A stretch of 64,000 nucleotides of DNA from Alentia gelatinosa (GCA_950022655.1 OX465589.1:26775626-26839625), one strand, 5' to 3'. Shown: positions 22,329-34,745, counted from the first letter of the stretch. The notes: generated from the letters alone by a model not told the origin. A program made the numbers and translations.

Positions 22329-23007
22329 GCTGAGGTCCTTTTAAATTGCAATGTGGAACAGATATCACTTGATGTAACTTGAGAGGACCAGAGCTCCTGA
22401 GAACCTTAACCATTCTATTATTATACCCAATACTCATTCATAGTCATCTGGCCCAATTACACTAATGGAAGACTCAAATAGTCAACCACAGATAGGTTAT
22501 ATGTCTCACCACATAAAAGTGACTGCATATAGCTCACAATTTTCTCATTAATTTCTCTATAACTAACAAATCAATTTCATTACCCAGGAATAGGAAACAA
22601 TGGTTTCAACACTTGAGATGATCTTATCTGTTGGGCTGCTAAAAAAAGCATTCCAACAGTACACAAACATTTCAAACAGAGAGCAGTTACACAGACGCTG
22701 CAAGTAATCACTTTCAAAATTTAGTGCTTCTGAAAGGCTCAAAGGTATGAGATGCAAGAAACTCAGTATTGGCTCGAAAACCAGCAATGTATCAAAACCT
22801 TAAAAACCAAACTTAATTTTGGTAAGAAGCTTGGTTTAGTTGATACTGTCATGTCAGGTATCTTGAAACTGTTTCACCATAATCTATCACAGCATTTGTC
22901 AGCAATATTGAACCATTTGATCGGATAGATTCTCCAAAAGGCCCTTGGAAAGCTCTGGATTTTGTTTCATTAGATTTTTCAATTGTGTTGACCATAGGAC
23001 CCATCTA

Positions 23008-23078
23008 GGGGATGTGGCTCAGTGGTAGAGCGTTCGCTTTGCATGTGAAAGCACCGGGTTCAATCCCTGGCATCTCCA
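23008..23078 (+). tRNA. tRNA-Ala(UGC), 71-nt variant
   Basis: Variable loop is AGCA (one base short) and the T stem is CCGGG/CCTGG with one G:U pair. Otherwise consensus; folding looks intact. It is followed only 98 bp later by a second copy. Confidence 0.85.
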
Positions 23079-23105
23079 GCTGAGGTCCTTTTAAATTGCA
23101 ATCTA

Positions 23106-23176
23106 GGGGATGTGGCTCAGTGGTAGAGCGTTCGCTTTGCATGTGAAAGCACCGGGTTCAATCCCTGGCATCTCCA
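23106..23176 (+). tRNA. tRNA-Ala(UGC), 71-nt variant, close tandem duplicate
   Basis: Identical to the copy at 23008. The 98-bp duplicated segment spans the tRNA, its TTTT terminator and the first bases of the spacer, so two tRNA genes lie in one unit. Confidence 0.85.
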
Positions 23177-23857
23177 GCTGAGGTCCTTTTAAATTGCAAT
23201 GTGGAACAGATATCACTAGATGTAACTTGAGAGGACCAGAGCTCCTGAGAACCTTAACCATTATATTATTATACCCAATACTCATTCATAGTCATCCGGC
23301 CCAATTACACTAAAGGATGACTCAAATAGTCAACCACAGATAGGTTATATGTCTCACCACATAAAAGTGACTGCATATAGCTCTCAATTTTCTCATTAAT
23401 TTCTCTATAACTAACAAATCAATTTCATTACCCAGGAATAGGAAACAATGGCATCAACACTTGAGATGATCTTACCTGTTGGGGTGCTAGAAAAAGCATT
23501 CCAACAGTACACCAACATTTCAAACAGAGACAGCAGTTACACAGACGCTGCAAGTAATCACTTTCAAAATTAAGTGCTTCTGAATAGCTCAAAAGTATGA
23601 CATGTAAGACACTCAGTATTGGCTTGAAAACCAGGAATATATCAAAACCTTAAATACCAAACTTAATTTTGGTAAGAAGCTTGGTTTAGTTGATACTGTC
23701 ATGTTAGGTATCTTGAAACTGTTTCACCATAATCTATCACAGCATTTGTCAGCAATATCGAACCATTTGATTGGATAGATTCTCCAAAAGGTCCTTGGTA
23801 GGCTCTGGATTTTGTTTCATTAGATTTTTCAATTGTGTTGACCATAGGACCCATCTA

Positions 23858-23929
23858 GGGGATGTGGCTCAGTGGTAGAGCGTTCGCTTTGCAGGTGAAA
23901 GGCCCCGGGTTCAATCCCCGGCATCTCCA
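23858..23929 (+). tRNA. tRNA-Ala(UGC), position-38 variant
   Basis: Anticodon loop reads TTTGCAG instead of TTTGCAT; the anticodon and all stems are unchanged. Confidence 0.88.
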
Positions 23930-24609
23930 GCTGAGGTCCTTTTAAATTGCAATGTGGAACAGATATCACTTGATGTAACTTGAGAGGACCAGAGCTCCTG
24001 AGAACCTTAACCAATATATTATTATACCCAATACTCATTCATAGTCATCTGGCCCAATTACACTAAAGGAAGACTCAAATAGTCAACCACAGATAGGTTA
24101 TATGTCTCACCACATAAAAGTGACTGCATATAGCTCTCAATTTTCTCATTAATTTCTCTATAACTAACAAATCAATTTCATTACCCAGGAATAGGAAACA
24201 ATGGTTTCAACACTTGAGATGATCTTACCTGTTGGGCTGCTAGAAAAAGCATTCCAACAGTACACCAACATTTCAAACAGAGACAGCAGTTACACAGACG
24301 CTGCAAGTAATCACTTTCAAAATTTAGTGCTTCTGAAAGGCTCAAAGGTATGAGATGCAAGAAACTCAGTATTGGCTCGAAAACCAGCAATGTATCAAAA
24401 CCTTAAATACCAAACTTAATTTTGGTAAGAAGCTTGGTTTAGTTGATACTGTCATGTTAGGTATCTTGAAACTGTTTCACCATAATCTATCACAGCATTT
24501 GTCAGCAATATCAAACCATTTGATTGGATAGATTCTCCAAAAGGCCCTTGATAAGCTATGGATTTTGTTTCATTACATTTTCAATTGTGTTGACCTTAGG
24601 ACCCATCTA

Positions 24610-24681
24610 GGGGATGTGGCTCAGTGGTAGAGCGTTCGCTTTGCATGTGAAAGGCCCCGGGTTCAATCCCCGGCATCTCCA
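24610..24681 (+). tRNA. tRNA-Ala(UGC), consensus copy
   Basis: Identical to the 22257 copy. Confidence 0.95.
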
Positions 24682-25364
24682 GCTGAGGTCCTTTTAAATT
24701 GCAATGTGGAACAGATATCACTTGATGTAACTTGAGAGGATCAGAGCTCCTGAGGACCTTAACCATTCTAATATTATACCCAATATTCATTCATAGTCAA
24801 GAGGCCCAATTACACTAAAGGAAGACTCAAATAGTCAACCACCGATAAGTTATATGTCTCACCACATAAAAGTGACTGCATATAGCTCTCAATTTACTCA
24901 TGAAATTACTCTATAACTAGCAGATCAATTTTGTTACCCAGCAATAGGATATAATGGCTACAACACTTGAGATGATCTTATCTGTTGGGCTGCTAGAAAA
25001 AGCATTCCAACAGTACACAAACATTTCAAACAGAGATAGCAGTTGCACAGACGCTGCAAGTAATCACTTTCAAAATTTAGTGCTTCTGAATAGCTCAAAA
25101 GTATAAACATGCAAGAAACTCAGTATTGGTTTGAAAACCAGGAATATATCAAAACCTTAAATACCAAACTTAATATTGGTAAGAAGCTTGGTTTAGTTAA
25201 TACTGTCATGTCAGGTATCTTGAAACTGTTTCACCATAATCTATCACAGCATTTGTCAGCAATATTGAACCATTTGATCGGATAGATTCTCCAAAAGGCC
25301 CTTGGAAAGCTCTGGATTTTGTTTCATTAGATTTTTCAATTGTGTTGACCATAGGACCCATCTA

Positions 25365-25435
25365 GGGGATGTGGCTCAGTGGTAGAGCGTTCGCTTTGCA
25401 TGTGAAAGCACCGGGTTCAATCCCTGGCATCTCCA
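25365..25435 (+). tRNA. tRNA-Ala(UGC), 71-nt variant
   Basis: Same AGCA variable loop and CCTGG T-stem strand as 23008 and 23106. Element 1 is inserted in the TTAA 77 bp past its 3' end. Confidence 0.85.
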
Positions 25436-25516
25436 GCTGAGGTCCTTTTAAATTGCAATGTGGAACAGATATCACTTGATGTAACTTGAGAGGACCAGAG
25501 CTCCTGAGAACCTTAA

Positions 25517-25691
25517 CCCTTTAGTGGCCGCACGCCGCACCAGGGCGGGAAAGCAGCGGCAGCGCCACCACCAACGTTCACCTATACTACAGAGAGGGAG
25601 ACGTTGCAAATGGCACGTAGTTAGCGGCCGGCGTGTTTTGCAAACGTTCAGTGGGCGTCTCTATTTTGATGGTGGAGGTGCTATATTTTCG
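25517..25691. other. Cargo-side terminus of element 1
   Basis: GC-richer than the interior. It begins CCCTTTAGTGGCCGCACGCC and lacks the palindromic repeats of the other end. Only scattered words match the equivalent end of element 2 (GCAGCGCCACC, then a CTAT-TACTAC region), and alignment becomes strong only inward of 25692. Confidence 0.7.
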
Positions 25692-26597
25692 CCATTTTCT
25701 CAGTAAATTGATGATTTATGAATAAAAGATTACCATTACTATAACGACAAGACCTGTAGCTTTATATGTATATGTATTTGTTGAATATAAACAACTTTTG
25801 AATATTATTAAATCTGAAATGAAGTTGGCCTAAAATAGGCGCCTATGTAAAAAATAACCGTCCATGGCGTCCGCCTATCCCAGGCCATACATACTACTGT
25901 AGCAGATTCGTTCGCATCAATATATATTGTCGTTAAAGTCGATGAAACCCACATTGATATTCAAATATGTTCCCTACCTACACGATTCTAAAGTATTACG
26001 AAATAAAACGACTCCTAAGGTGATCTAAGCAATATCGAAAATTCAAACTTGACACAGTGCAAAGCGGTTGGCGGGGGCGGGAGTGTCAGTGTAAACATGG
26101 ATGGCTAAGCAGATTCCTCTACGCAATGGACGCTGTGTTAAATCATTTCTCCTCATCAAATAGCGGATTAACAACAGAAATGGAACCCAGCACGTTCATT
26201 ATAAGGCTTGTGCCTACAAAAGGATATAAATATTATGGCGGAAAAACCATCGAAAGTGTGGTTAATACTGTCATAACTTCGGATCTGAGGCTGGGAGTAT
26301 AGGTGTCAAGTCCAGTGACAGCGCCATGTCTGCTAAGCTGTCTGCTACAAGTCGATGCGACAACACACAGAATTGCCATTTATATCATCCTATGGCGTCA
26401 ACAGTGTAAACTGAGACCAGCATTATGTTCATGATCAGCAGCTATACGAAGGTGTCAGACTTGACACGGTTGAATTAACCTAACGCTTTGTAACTAATAT
26501 CGGCAAAGCCTCTATAGAGTGCTGTCTAGATTATAAGGTTGAGTCTATGGGAAGCCGAGTCACTGCTCGAACAGTAGGGTTGTCAAGTTATAATACG
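25692..26597 (+). other. Single-copy cargo segment of element 1, with open frames conserved in element 2
   Basis: From CCATTTTCTC inward it aligns with 58820-59731 of element 2 (reversed) at about 95 % over the part I compared (26060-26590), far above the transposase genes. An 81-codon frame at 26057-26302 contains NTVITSDL and PTKGYKYYGGKTIESVV. Seven base differences against element 2 include three silent ones, but element 2 has a TAA four codons after the internal ATG at 26129. A second frame region (26300-26440) is open in element 2 (58935-59117) but carries a 2-base deletion here near 26433. I do not recognise either product; they may be remnants of a captured or accessory gene, or chance. 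Confidence 0.5.
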
Positions 26598-28140
26598 AAA
26601 TCAGCTCGCACCGGGTTTAAACTTTAGATTAATGATTAATGATACATATATTCATATTCTACACACTCTAAGGTTTGTTTCTATCTAAATAATGTCCAGG
26701 TTTGATGACTTTAGATTTATTAATTCAAATTTAACCTTGGGTATTACGCAGTCGGATTGCTGGTTCAGTCTAATTTCAGAGCAGCTTTTCTAAATCATAT
26801 CGGACAGGGTTTAAACTTTAGAATTAACCACTGGGAAGTGTATTTTCAAATTCTATAGACTCCAAGGTTTGTTCCAGTATGTATTTTAGCAAATTTGGAC
26901 GAGAAGAGACCAAGATATTGAAATATTAAAATGCGAGTTACGCACGTTGAATTCTGGCCTAGCTCGATCCGCCAATGCTTATACTGTGTAGTTAGGGTGG
27001 TCGAGCTGTCATTAGAAATCAGCTCGCACCGGGTTTAAACTTTAGATTCATGATTAATGATACGTATATTGATATTCTACACACTCTAAGCTACCGTTCT
27101 ATGTAAATAATGTCCAGGTTTGACGAGTTCAGATTTAATAATTCAAATTTAACCTTGGGTATTACGCAGTCGGCTTGCTGGTTCAGTCGAATTTCATACA
27201 ATGATCACAAAATCAGCTCAGATAGGGTTTAAACATTTGAATTAACCACAGGGAAGTGTATTTTCACATTCTATAGACTCCAAGGTTTGTTCCAGAATGT
27301 ATTTTAGCAAATTTGGACTAGAAGAGACCAAGATATTGAAATATTACGATGCGAGTTACGCACGTTGAATTCTGGCCTAGCTTGATCCGCCATTTTTCAT
27401 ACTGTGTAGTTAGGCTGGTCGAGCTGTCATTAGAAATCAGCTCGCACCGGGTTTAAACTTTAGATAAATGATGAATGATACGTATATTCATAATCTACAT
27501 ACTGTAAGGTTTGTTTCTATCTGAATAATGTCCAGGTTTGACGAGTTTAGATTTAATAATTCAAATTTAACCATGGGCATTACGCAGTCGGCTTGCTGGT
27601 TCAGTCGAATTTCATACGATGATCACAAGATCAGCTCAGATAGGGTTTAAACATTAGAATTAACCACAGGGAAGTGTATTTTCACATTCTATAGACTCCA
27701 AGGTTTGTTCCAGTATGTATTTTATCATATTTAGACGAGAAGAGACCAAGATATTAGAATATTACGATGCAAGTTACGCACGTTGAATTCTGGCCTAGCT
27801 TGATCCGCCATTTTCCATACTGTGTAGTTAGGGTGGTCGAGCTGTCATTAGAAATCAGCTCGCACCGGGTTTAAACTTTAGATTAATGATGAATGATACG
27901 TATATTCATAATCTACATACTGTAAGGTTTGTTTCTATGTAAATAATGTCCAGGTTTGACGAGTTCAGATTTAATATTTCAAATTTAAACTTGGGTATTA
28001 CGCAGTCGGCTTGCTGGTTCAGTCGAATTTCATACGATGATCACAAAATCAGCTCAGATAGGGTTTAAACAATATAATTAACCACAGGGAAGTGTATTTT
28101 CACATTTTATGGACTCTAAGGTTTGTTCCAGTATGTATTT
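26598..28140 (+). repeat. Satellite zone A of element 1: exact 418-bp higher-order repeat
   Basis: AAATCAGCTCGCACCGGGTT recurs at 26598, 27016, 27434 and 27852, exactly 418 bp apart each time. Each 418-bp unit is a dimer of two related halves of about 194 and 224 bp; the second half starts AAATCAGCTCAGATAGGGTT and shares TTTAAAC, the CTAYA-ACTC-AAGGTTTGTT block and the TGTCCAGGTTTG / AAATTTGGACGAG positions. Copies are about 90-95 % identical by eye. No coding capacity. Confidence 0.9.
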
Positions 28141-30060
28141 TTTGGTTATCTGGCCACTGGCGAATTAGAAATTGATTATATTGTTTGGTCAACGCGCAGA
28201 CTATATCAGACCGTCTGTCCATAGCTTACTGTGTGGAGGGGGCTGCCGAGTGGGCACGGATTGAATCATAAATCATCTCGCCCAGAGTTTACCATTGGAA
28301 TTAATGTAATTCTGTTTATATATTGATCATCTACACACTCTAAGCTACAATCCTATGTAAATGTTGTCGAGATTAGTCCAGGTTAGAATTAATAATCAAA
28401 CAAAGAAAGTCGGCATTACGCAGTTTTGTGGTTTGGCTAACTAAATCATATATTTCGGGGTTTAAATCTTAGATAAATGAATTTTTGTATATTCTAACGT
28501 GAACTACACACTCTTAGCTTCATGATGATATAATATTGTCCATTTTGGTCAATTCGAGACCAAGTAATCGAAATATTAAGATGCGCCATACGCACTCTCT
28601 ATACTTTACTATAGGTTCAGTATGGGAGTGTGGATCTGGGCCAGACACGATTCAGAAATTCATTTATTATAAGGATTTAACTTGAATTCTATTACTGGAG
28701 ACATTAATATTCGTAAACTACAGATTCTCAGCCTTCTCTTGATATATACTTTGTGTATTTCAGACAATGTGGGATTTAGTTATCGAATTTAGAAGATTAA
28801 AAGCTTTACTATAGGGTTGGTAGGGGATTCAGGCGCTGGTCGAGATACGGTTTAGAAAATCTTTTATTACGAGGATTTAACTTAAAATATATCAATGGAG
28901 ACATTAATATACATAAACTACGGGTTCTTAGCTTTCTCCTGATATATAATTTGTGTATTTCGGACAAGGTGGGAATTAGTTATCGAATTTAGAAAATTAA
29001 AAGTACTCTGTCAATAAATTGGCTTATTTCGCCATAGCTGGGTTCTAAGACATCTCTTTCAAAATGATTTCTTTGAGGCTTTTAACCTTGAATCTATGAA
29101 CGGGGACTTATACCAGGGTAAACTACACTGTCTGAGGTTTGTTAATATGAAATATAAATCATTTTGAACCAGCGGATGATTTAGAATTGAATTAAAAGTA
29201 ATGGTCATCTAAGCTGAGCCTTTACTATGGGAGCGGTAGGGGAGTTAGGCGCTGGGCAAGACACTATTTAGAAAATCATTTATTATGAGGATTTAACTTG
29301 AATTCTATTACTGGAGACATTAATATTCGTAGACTACGGGTCCTTAGCTTTCTCCTGATATATATAATGTGATATTCGGACATAGTGGGATTCAGTTATC
29401 GAATTTAGAAGATTAAAAGTACCCAGTGAATAAAATGGCTTATTTCGCCATAGCTTGGTTCTAAGACAGCTGTTTCAAAATGTATTTTTCTAGGCTTTTA
29501 ACATTGAATCTATGGACGGGGACTTATATTAGGGCAAACTACACTGTCTGAGGTTCGTTCATACGAAATATGATTCATTTTGAACCAGCGGCGAAATTAG
29601 AATTGAATTAAAACAAATGGTCATATAGCTACAGATTTACTATGGGTTTGGTAGGGGAGTCGGGCTCTGGGCAAGACATGATTTCGAAATTCATTTATTA
29701 TGAGGATTTAACTTCAAATATATGACTGGAGACATTGATATTCGTAAATTATAGATTCTGGGCTTTCATTTGATATATATCTCGACCATTTGGGACAAGT
29801 TGTGACTTAGATATTGATTTTTGAAAATTAGATTTGAGCAGTGACTATATTGGCTTATTTCGCCATTGATTATACTATGGACTCGCCTAAGGATTCTAAT
29901 GGAGTTTGATCATTACAAGGCTACATGTGGTTATTTCCCACACTCTAAGGATCATCTACATATATATTTAATGTCCAGGCTGATATATTGAATTCGAAAA
30001 ATTCGACTTGTGCCTATTCAGCATTGACATCTCCAGGAGGAGTTAACTTTTAAATCGATT
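28141..30060 (+). repeat. Zone A', diverged monomers of about 200 bp, element 1
   Basis: The same half-unit theme continues (GGATTTAACTT or GGTTTAAA, then GAGACATTAATATTCGTA-ACTA, then a CTTAGCTTTCTCCTGATATA block) at roughly 190-210-bp steps, increasingly diverged and without strict dimer order. TTCGCCATAGCT and TTACTATGG-type junctions recur. Matches 55400-56690 of element 2 in reverse. Confidence 0.75.
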
Positions 30061-30740
30061 GCTGGACAATGATTGACTATATCTACAGACGAATACTTCT
30101 GAAAGGCAGAAAAGAAGACAAGGTAGGTGAAGTAAGATTTAAAATATATTTTAATAATGTGTTGTATTTTTTTTTCAGATCAATTATTCAGCAAAATTGT
30201 TCAATATATATATACACAGGTTGACAAGGCTTGATACATTTCCAGGTGCAGCAGTCGTCATCGTATTCACAATATGTACATAGATTAGTGTTGGCTATAC
30301 ACAGATAGGCATGTTTTATTTCAGATTCAACAACGTATATGATCAATTTCTACAGTTCTGAGGTTGATCTGAGACTGAATCAACGCTATATATATATATT
30401 ACACAGGCAGGAATGATTTTTGTTTCAGATTGAAATAGTCGACAAGGTATTCATAGATTCAGTGTCTAGCTGGCACTCGACGTGGTCGGACCTGGGGGCT
30501 TTGTCTCCGATCTAATAATCAATTTGACCATTTCTGATCAATATATTTTCACAAAATATACATGTAGAGAATCTTGATGATACATAGATCGTTCAGGTTT
30601 ACTTTGTTTCAGATTGATAACGTGGATTAGATACAAAATCCAATTATAGTTCGTGTCCATACACTTCTCAGTTGAATCGTAGAATAGCATTACGTGCTAG
30701 ATCACATAGGAATGGTTCAGGGTGATATAAATTTATCAGT
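30061..30740. repeat. Start of zone B repeats, element 1
   Basis: Less regular copies of the zone B words: CATAGGCAGGAATG, GGCACTCGACGTGGTCGGAC, TTTGACCA and GTACATAGATCGTCCAGG-like sequence, next to a TA-rich stretch near 30390. Confidence 0.7.
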
Positions 30741-32200
30741 GTCTGTCTGGCATTCGACGTGGTCGGACTTACAGGCTTTTTCTCCGATATGATAATCAAT
30801 TTGACCACTTCTGGTCGATATATTTTCACAAAATGTACATGTGGAGAACCTTGAAGGTCTATAGATCGTCCAGGATTACTTTGTTTCAGGTTGATACAGT
30901 AGATTAGATATAAATACCATATCGTTTGTGTCCATAGACTTCACAGTTGAATCATAGAATAGCATTACGTGCTAGTTTACATAGGCAGGGATGTTTCAGG
31001 TTGATATTTAAATTTATCGGTGTCTAGCTGGCACTTGACTTGGTCGGAGGTGGGGGCTTTATCGCCGATATAATATTCAATTTAACCACTTCTGGTCGAT
31101 ATATTTACACAAAATAAACATGTAGAGAATCTTGATGGTACATAGATCGTCCAGGATTACTTTGTTTCAGGCTGATATCGTAGATTAGATACAAAACCAT
31201 ATCGTTTGTGTCCATAGACTTCACAGTTGAATCATAGAATAGCATTACGTGCTAGTTTACGTGGATTAGATACAAAACCAAAATATCGTTTGTGGTCGTA
31301 CACTTCTCAGTTGATTCATAGAATAGCATTACGTGCTAGATCACATAGGCAGGAATGTTTCAGCTTCATATACATTGATCAGTGTCGGCTATACACAGAT
31401 AGGCATGTTTTCTTTCAGATTCAACAAGATATAAATATATTCAGTGTCTGTCTGGCACTCGACGTGGTCGGACTTACAGGCTTTTTCTCCGATATAATAA
31501 TCAATTTGACCACTTCTGGTCGATATATTTTCACAAAATGTACATGTGGAGAACCTTGAAGGTCTATAGATCGTCCAGGATTACTTTGTTTCAGGTTGAT
31601 ACAGTAGATTAGATATAAATACCATATCGTTTGTGTCCATAGACTTCACAGTTAAATCATAGAATAGCATTACGTGCTAGTTTACATAGGCAGGGATGTT
31701 TCAGGTTGATATTTAAATTTATCGGTGTCTAGCTGGCACTTGACATGGTCGGAGGTGGGGGCTTTATCGCCGATATAATATTCAATTTAACCACTTCTGG
31801 TCGATATATTTACACAAAATAAACATGTAGAGAATCTTGATGGTACATAGATCGTCCAGGATTACTTTGTTTCAGGCTGATATCGTAGATTAGATACAAA
31901 ACCATATCGTTTGTGTCCATAGACTTCACAGTTGAATCATAGAATAGCATTACGTGCTAGTTTACGTGGATTAGATACAAAACCAAAATATCGTTTGTGG
32001 TCGTACACTTCTCAGTTGATTCATAGAATAGCATTACGTGCTAGATCACATAGGCAGGAATGTTTCAGCTTCATATACATTGATCAGTGTCGGCTATACA
32101 CAGATAGGCATGTTTTCTTTCAGATTCAACAAGATATAAATATATTCAGTGTCTGTCTGGCACTCGACGTGGTCGGACTTACAGGCTTTTTCTCCGATCT
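30741..32200 (+). repeat. Zone B of element 1: two near-identical 705-bp units
   Basis: TGGCACTCGACGTGGTCGG-type words fall at about 30747, 31029, 31451, 31733 and 32158, alternating 282 and 423 bp, so the true period is 705 bp (282 + 423). The two 705-bp units are nearly identical, which makes the same 110-codon frame appear twice (31227 and 31932); that frame is repeat sequence, not a gene. Sub-repeats share GTTTGTGTCCATAGACTTC and ATAGAATAGCATTACGTGCT. Confidence 0.85.
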
Positions 32201-32510
32201 AATAATCAATCTAACCACTTCTGATCGATATATTTTCACAATATACACATGTAGAGAACCCTGATGGTTCATAGATCACCCAGGATGTGTTTGTTTCAGA
32301 TTGATACAGTAGATTAGATACAAAACCAAAATATTGTTTGTGGTTGTCTGCGGACAAACCTTACTGAGGCACCCACCCAAAGACAAAATGAAAAATTTAC
32401 TGGCAGGTATTTCTAACAAACTAATACAAACAGAAATAAATGTGTGTGAGTGTGGTCACGGGGGGAAATAAGTAAGACAGGGTAAACAAATCGTGATGTA
32501 ATGAATAAAC
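32201..32510. other. Junction between cargo and transposase 3' end, element 1
   Basis: Zone B words fade by about 32345. The remaining 165 bp before the stop codon is unlike the matching stretch of element 2 (53764-54075). Confidence 0.6.
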
Positions 32511-34493
32511 TCAGGATTCTACAGGCAGATCTAACTGGAGAAGGTGAAACTTAGCGACAGTGTGGTAAATCTTGAAACAAGGCGTAATACAGAGATGCAC
32601 TCCACACTGGCGGCAACCATATCGGCTTTGTTTTCGCGATGCTTCGAGGCCATTCCCAAAACGGTGGTAGCAAACCCTATAGTAACTTTTTTTGCCTAAA
32701 GCATCGGGAAAACATCGCGAAGTGAGACGATTGCCGCCAGTGGGGACTGAAGGTGGAAGTGCCGACTGTGTGTTTGCATCTTCCAACATCTGTGCGATTA
32801 AACTTAGGCTGAAATCAACGAAGGACATTTTCTTTGGGGCATACTGGTTGAACAAAAGCTGGGAGTTAAGTTTCATCACTTCCAAACAAAAGAAAAAGAA
32901 TTTCTTTGGCCATTTTGTGCTTTTCCTGCCGAAATTATAATACCCTGTCATTTGGTCACAGAGGTCAACGCCCCCCATGTACTTGCAATAGGAACGAACC
33001 GATTCCGGGCAGGGTATTTCTGATTTTTCAAATTTTCCATTTTTATTGCGAATGGTTCGTTTTGTTGTGGACATGGCCGAAGAGTGAATAGAGGACAAAA
33101 TGCGAATTATTTTCCTATCTCTCCACAGGGTTAGTAGTAGGAGGCCACACTTATAAAAAATAGAGTCCCCCCGCTTCCCTAGCTCGACATGTTTTTTCCC
33201 CATCAAACCCTTGGGTACCCCAGTCCGGTTTGCCCGCAGAGTGCCACAAGCATAAGTTTTAAACAAAGCGAGTTTCTCCAGCAAAGGAATACCTGTATAG
33301 AAATTGTCGAAATAAACATGATGACCACGATTTAATAATCCAGCTTTGGTTAAAAGATTGACAACAATATTTTCAGTGGTGGTTTTCCCTGCGCGATCTT
33401 GACGCCCAAAGTATGGAGCTATTTGTAAGACAAACCCAGTGACAGACTCGGCCAAAACCCAACATTTCAGCCCCCATTTACAGGGTTTATTCGGCATGTA
33501 TTGCCTGTGCCGAGTCCTGCCCTTGTGTTTTATAATAGTTTCATCTACAGCTAGCTCCTTCTTTGGGGAATAAACAAAATTTGTGACAGTATTGAGGTGG
33601 GAAATAAACCAGGAAATCATAGGCCATGGATCTCGACGGCGGGAACTCGCACCGGGCCCACCCGAAGTCGCTGCAGCTTGTTCCGCGTCTGTGTCAGCGT
33701 CGCCCCCAAAGTGTAGAAAACTGCGAAAAAAATGATTCAAACTTGTCTAAATTTCAAGTATCGATAGAAATCAACATATTCAAAAAGCAGAACGATTTTG
33801 ACATGATAATTCAAGATATAAGCGTATCTATCAGCGATCGACTGCAGGGCCACTATGTGGCTTCGCTCTGTTTACATTTTGCGAAGGCGACGTCATCTGA
33901 AAACAAACAGTGTCAGGAGTGCGGGTTTAATCTTACCATAGAATCGTCTTGAAGCGAGTTCTTGTCATGGTATCACGAATTCCAGGTGTAGCGAGTTCCT
34001 TCATCGTAGACCAGTAGTGTTCTAGTGCCGGCTTGCGAATAATACCCATGACGAAGGTTAGAGCGAGGAATCGCAGCATCTCTGGTACGGTGACATCTCT
34101 CCATGTGGCCATTTTCTTGGGTTTTCCTTCTGGCTTGTTTTTCTCCGCGTAGCGGTTGACGAACACACACAGCTGGGAAATAAAGTCCAGAGAAAAAAAA
34201 AGACGGAAATAGTCCAGTACTGTCACGAGTTTTCTGCGATTTATCTCTGGCTTCAAACCTGGGGTAGGCATATCCAGGTGGAGATCTTCAGCCTTGTCCG
34301 TGTTTTCGGGTATACGAACCCAGCCCCGCCCACCTTCTGTCACTGACAGCTCTGCAGTAGGGCGATCGTCTTCACTTTCATCCTCTTCGGAACTTGATAA
34401 ATGAAGGTCCCAGTCTTCATATAAGTCAGAACGAGTTTTCTGGGAACGAGTTATTCTCACAGGTTCATCCTCCTCCCACTCAGAGTCTGACAT
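32511..34493 (-). CDS. piggyBac-superfamily transposase of element 1, two exons, 588 aa
   Basis: Predicted to excise and insert the element at TTAA by a DDD-type nuclease in the nucleus. Exon 1 runs 34493 to 33937, exon 2 33720 to 32511; the 216-bp intron starts GTAAGA and ends CGCAG. Joining them restores ILC-FLHF, matching ILR-FLHF in element 2, where the intron is in the same place. Residues 1-60 are acidic (SDSEWEEDEP, SSSEEDESEDD). Catalytic aspartates: D245 (AVDE), D324 (YFDNFY) and D438 (GGVDLCD, with D441). The C-terminal Cys/His-rich domain (CYHR, CRQCGVHLC, then CFKIYH) is complete. Length equals that of element 2 and is close to the usual 550-600. The ATG at 33740 of the long frame is intronic, so the true start is 34493. 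Residue 186 is Cys (TGT) where Arg is expected, possibly a CpG transition. No stop or frameshift seen. Confidence 0.95.
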
Positions 34494-34590
34494 CTTGCAA
34501 TTTTTTCCGAAAAAAAAATGCTGTCAAGTCGATCAGTGAAGCCACAACCACTGGCGTAGGTGCGACTGAGCCTGGAACGAGTTTTCCCTA

Positions 34591-34622
34591 CCTTAATAGT
34601 CAGGTGTCAACGTTGCTATGGA
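34591..34622 (-). promoter_or_regulatory. Putative core promoter of element 1 transposase
   Basis: On the minus strand CCATAGCAACGTTGA is followed by CTATTAAGG about 100 bp before the start codon. It lines up with CCATGGCGACGTTGA and CTATAAAAG upstream of the element 2 gene, in a region otherwise poorly conserved, which suggests a retained promoter with a weakened TATA box here. Confidence 0.5.
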
Positions 34623-34745
34623 GACATCTGATTATCTAAGTTAATATTTATCAATATTATATATATGCACATATATCCGGAAAGTTTCATTATATTCCAT
34701 CGAAGATTTATTGAAAAAAAAGCATTTTAAAACAACGTACAAAAA

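Larger units (their letters stand above)
21536..25512 (+). repeat. tRNA-Ala tandem array, block 1 (left edge, diverged units)
   Basis: About five units of roughly 753 bp, each made of one tRNA-Ala followed by about 680 bp of non-coding spacer. Ten nucleotides past each tRNA lies TTTT, a minimal Pol III terminator. Spacer landmarks are GGACCAGAGCTCCTGAG, ACTTGAGATGATCTTA, CATTCCAACAGTACACCAAC and a 7-bp hairpin TACCAAA-TTTGGTA. Units here differ from one another far more than those in block 2, and the first is the most decayed, as expected at an array edge. The open frames on the minus strand in every unit are tRNA antisense or spacer and are not called. Confidence 0.95.

Noticed and set aside
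26598..32200. CRISPR-like reading of the regular repeats
   Set aside because: Units are hundreds of bp long, tandem and in an animal transposon; no short repeats with unique spacers and no cas genes.
31227..32264. Two identical 110-codon frames in zone B of element 1
   Set aside because: Produced by the 705-bp tandem duplication of non-coding repeat; the equivalent frame is not kept in element 2.
33721..33740. ATG at 33740 as the start of the element 1 transposase
   Set aside because: It lies in the intron, upstream of the acceptor CGCAG; the N-terminal third is encoded by exon 1.
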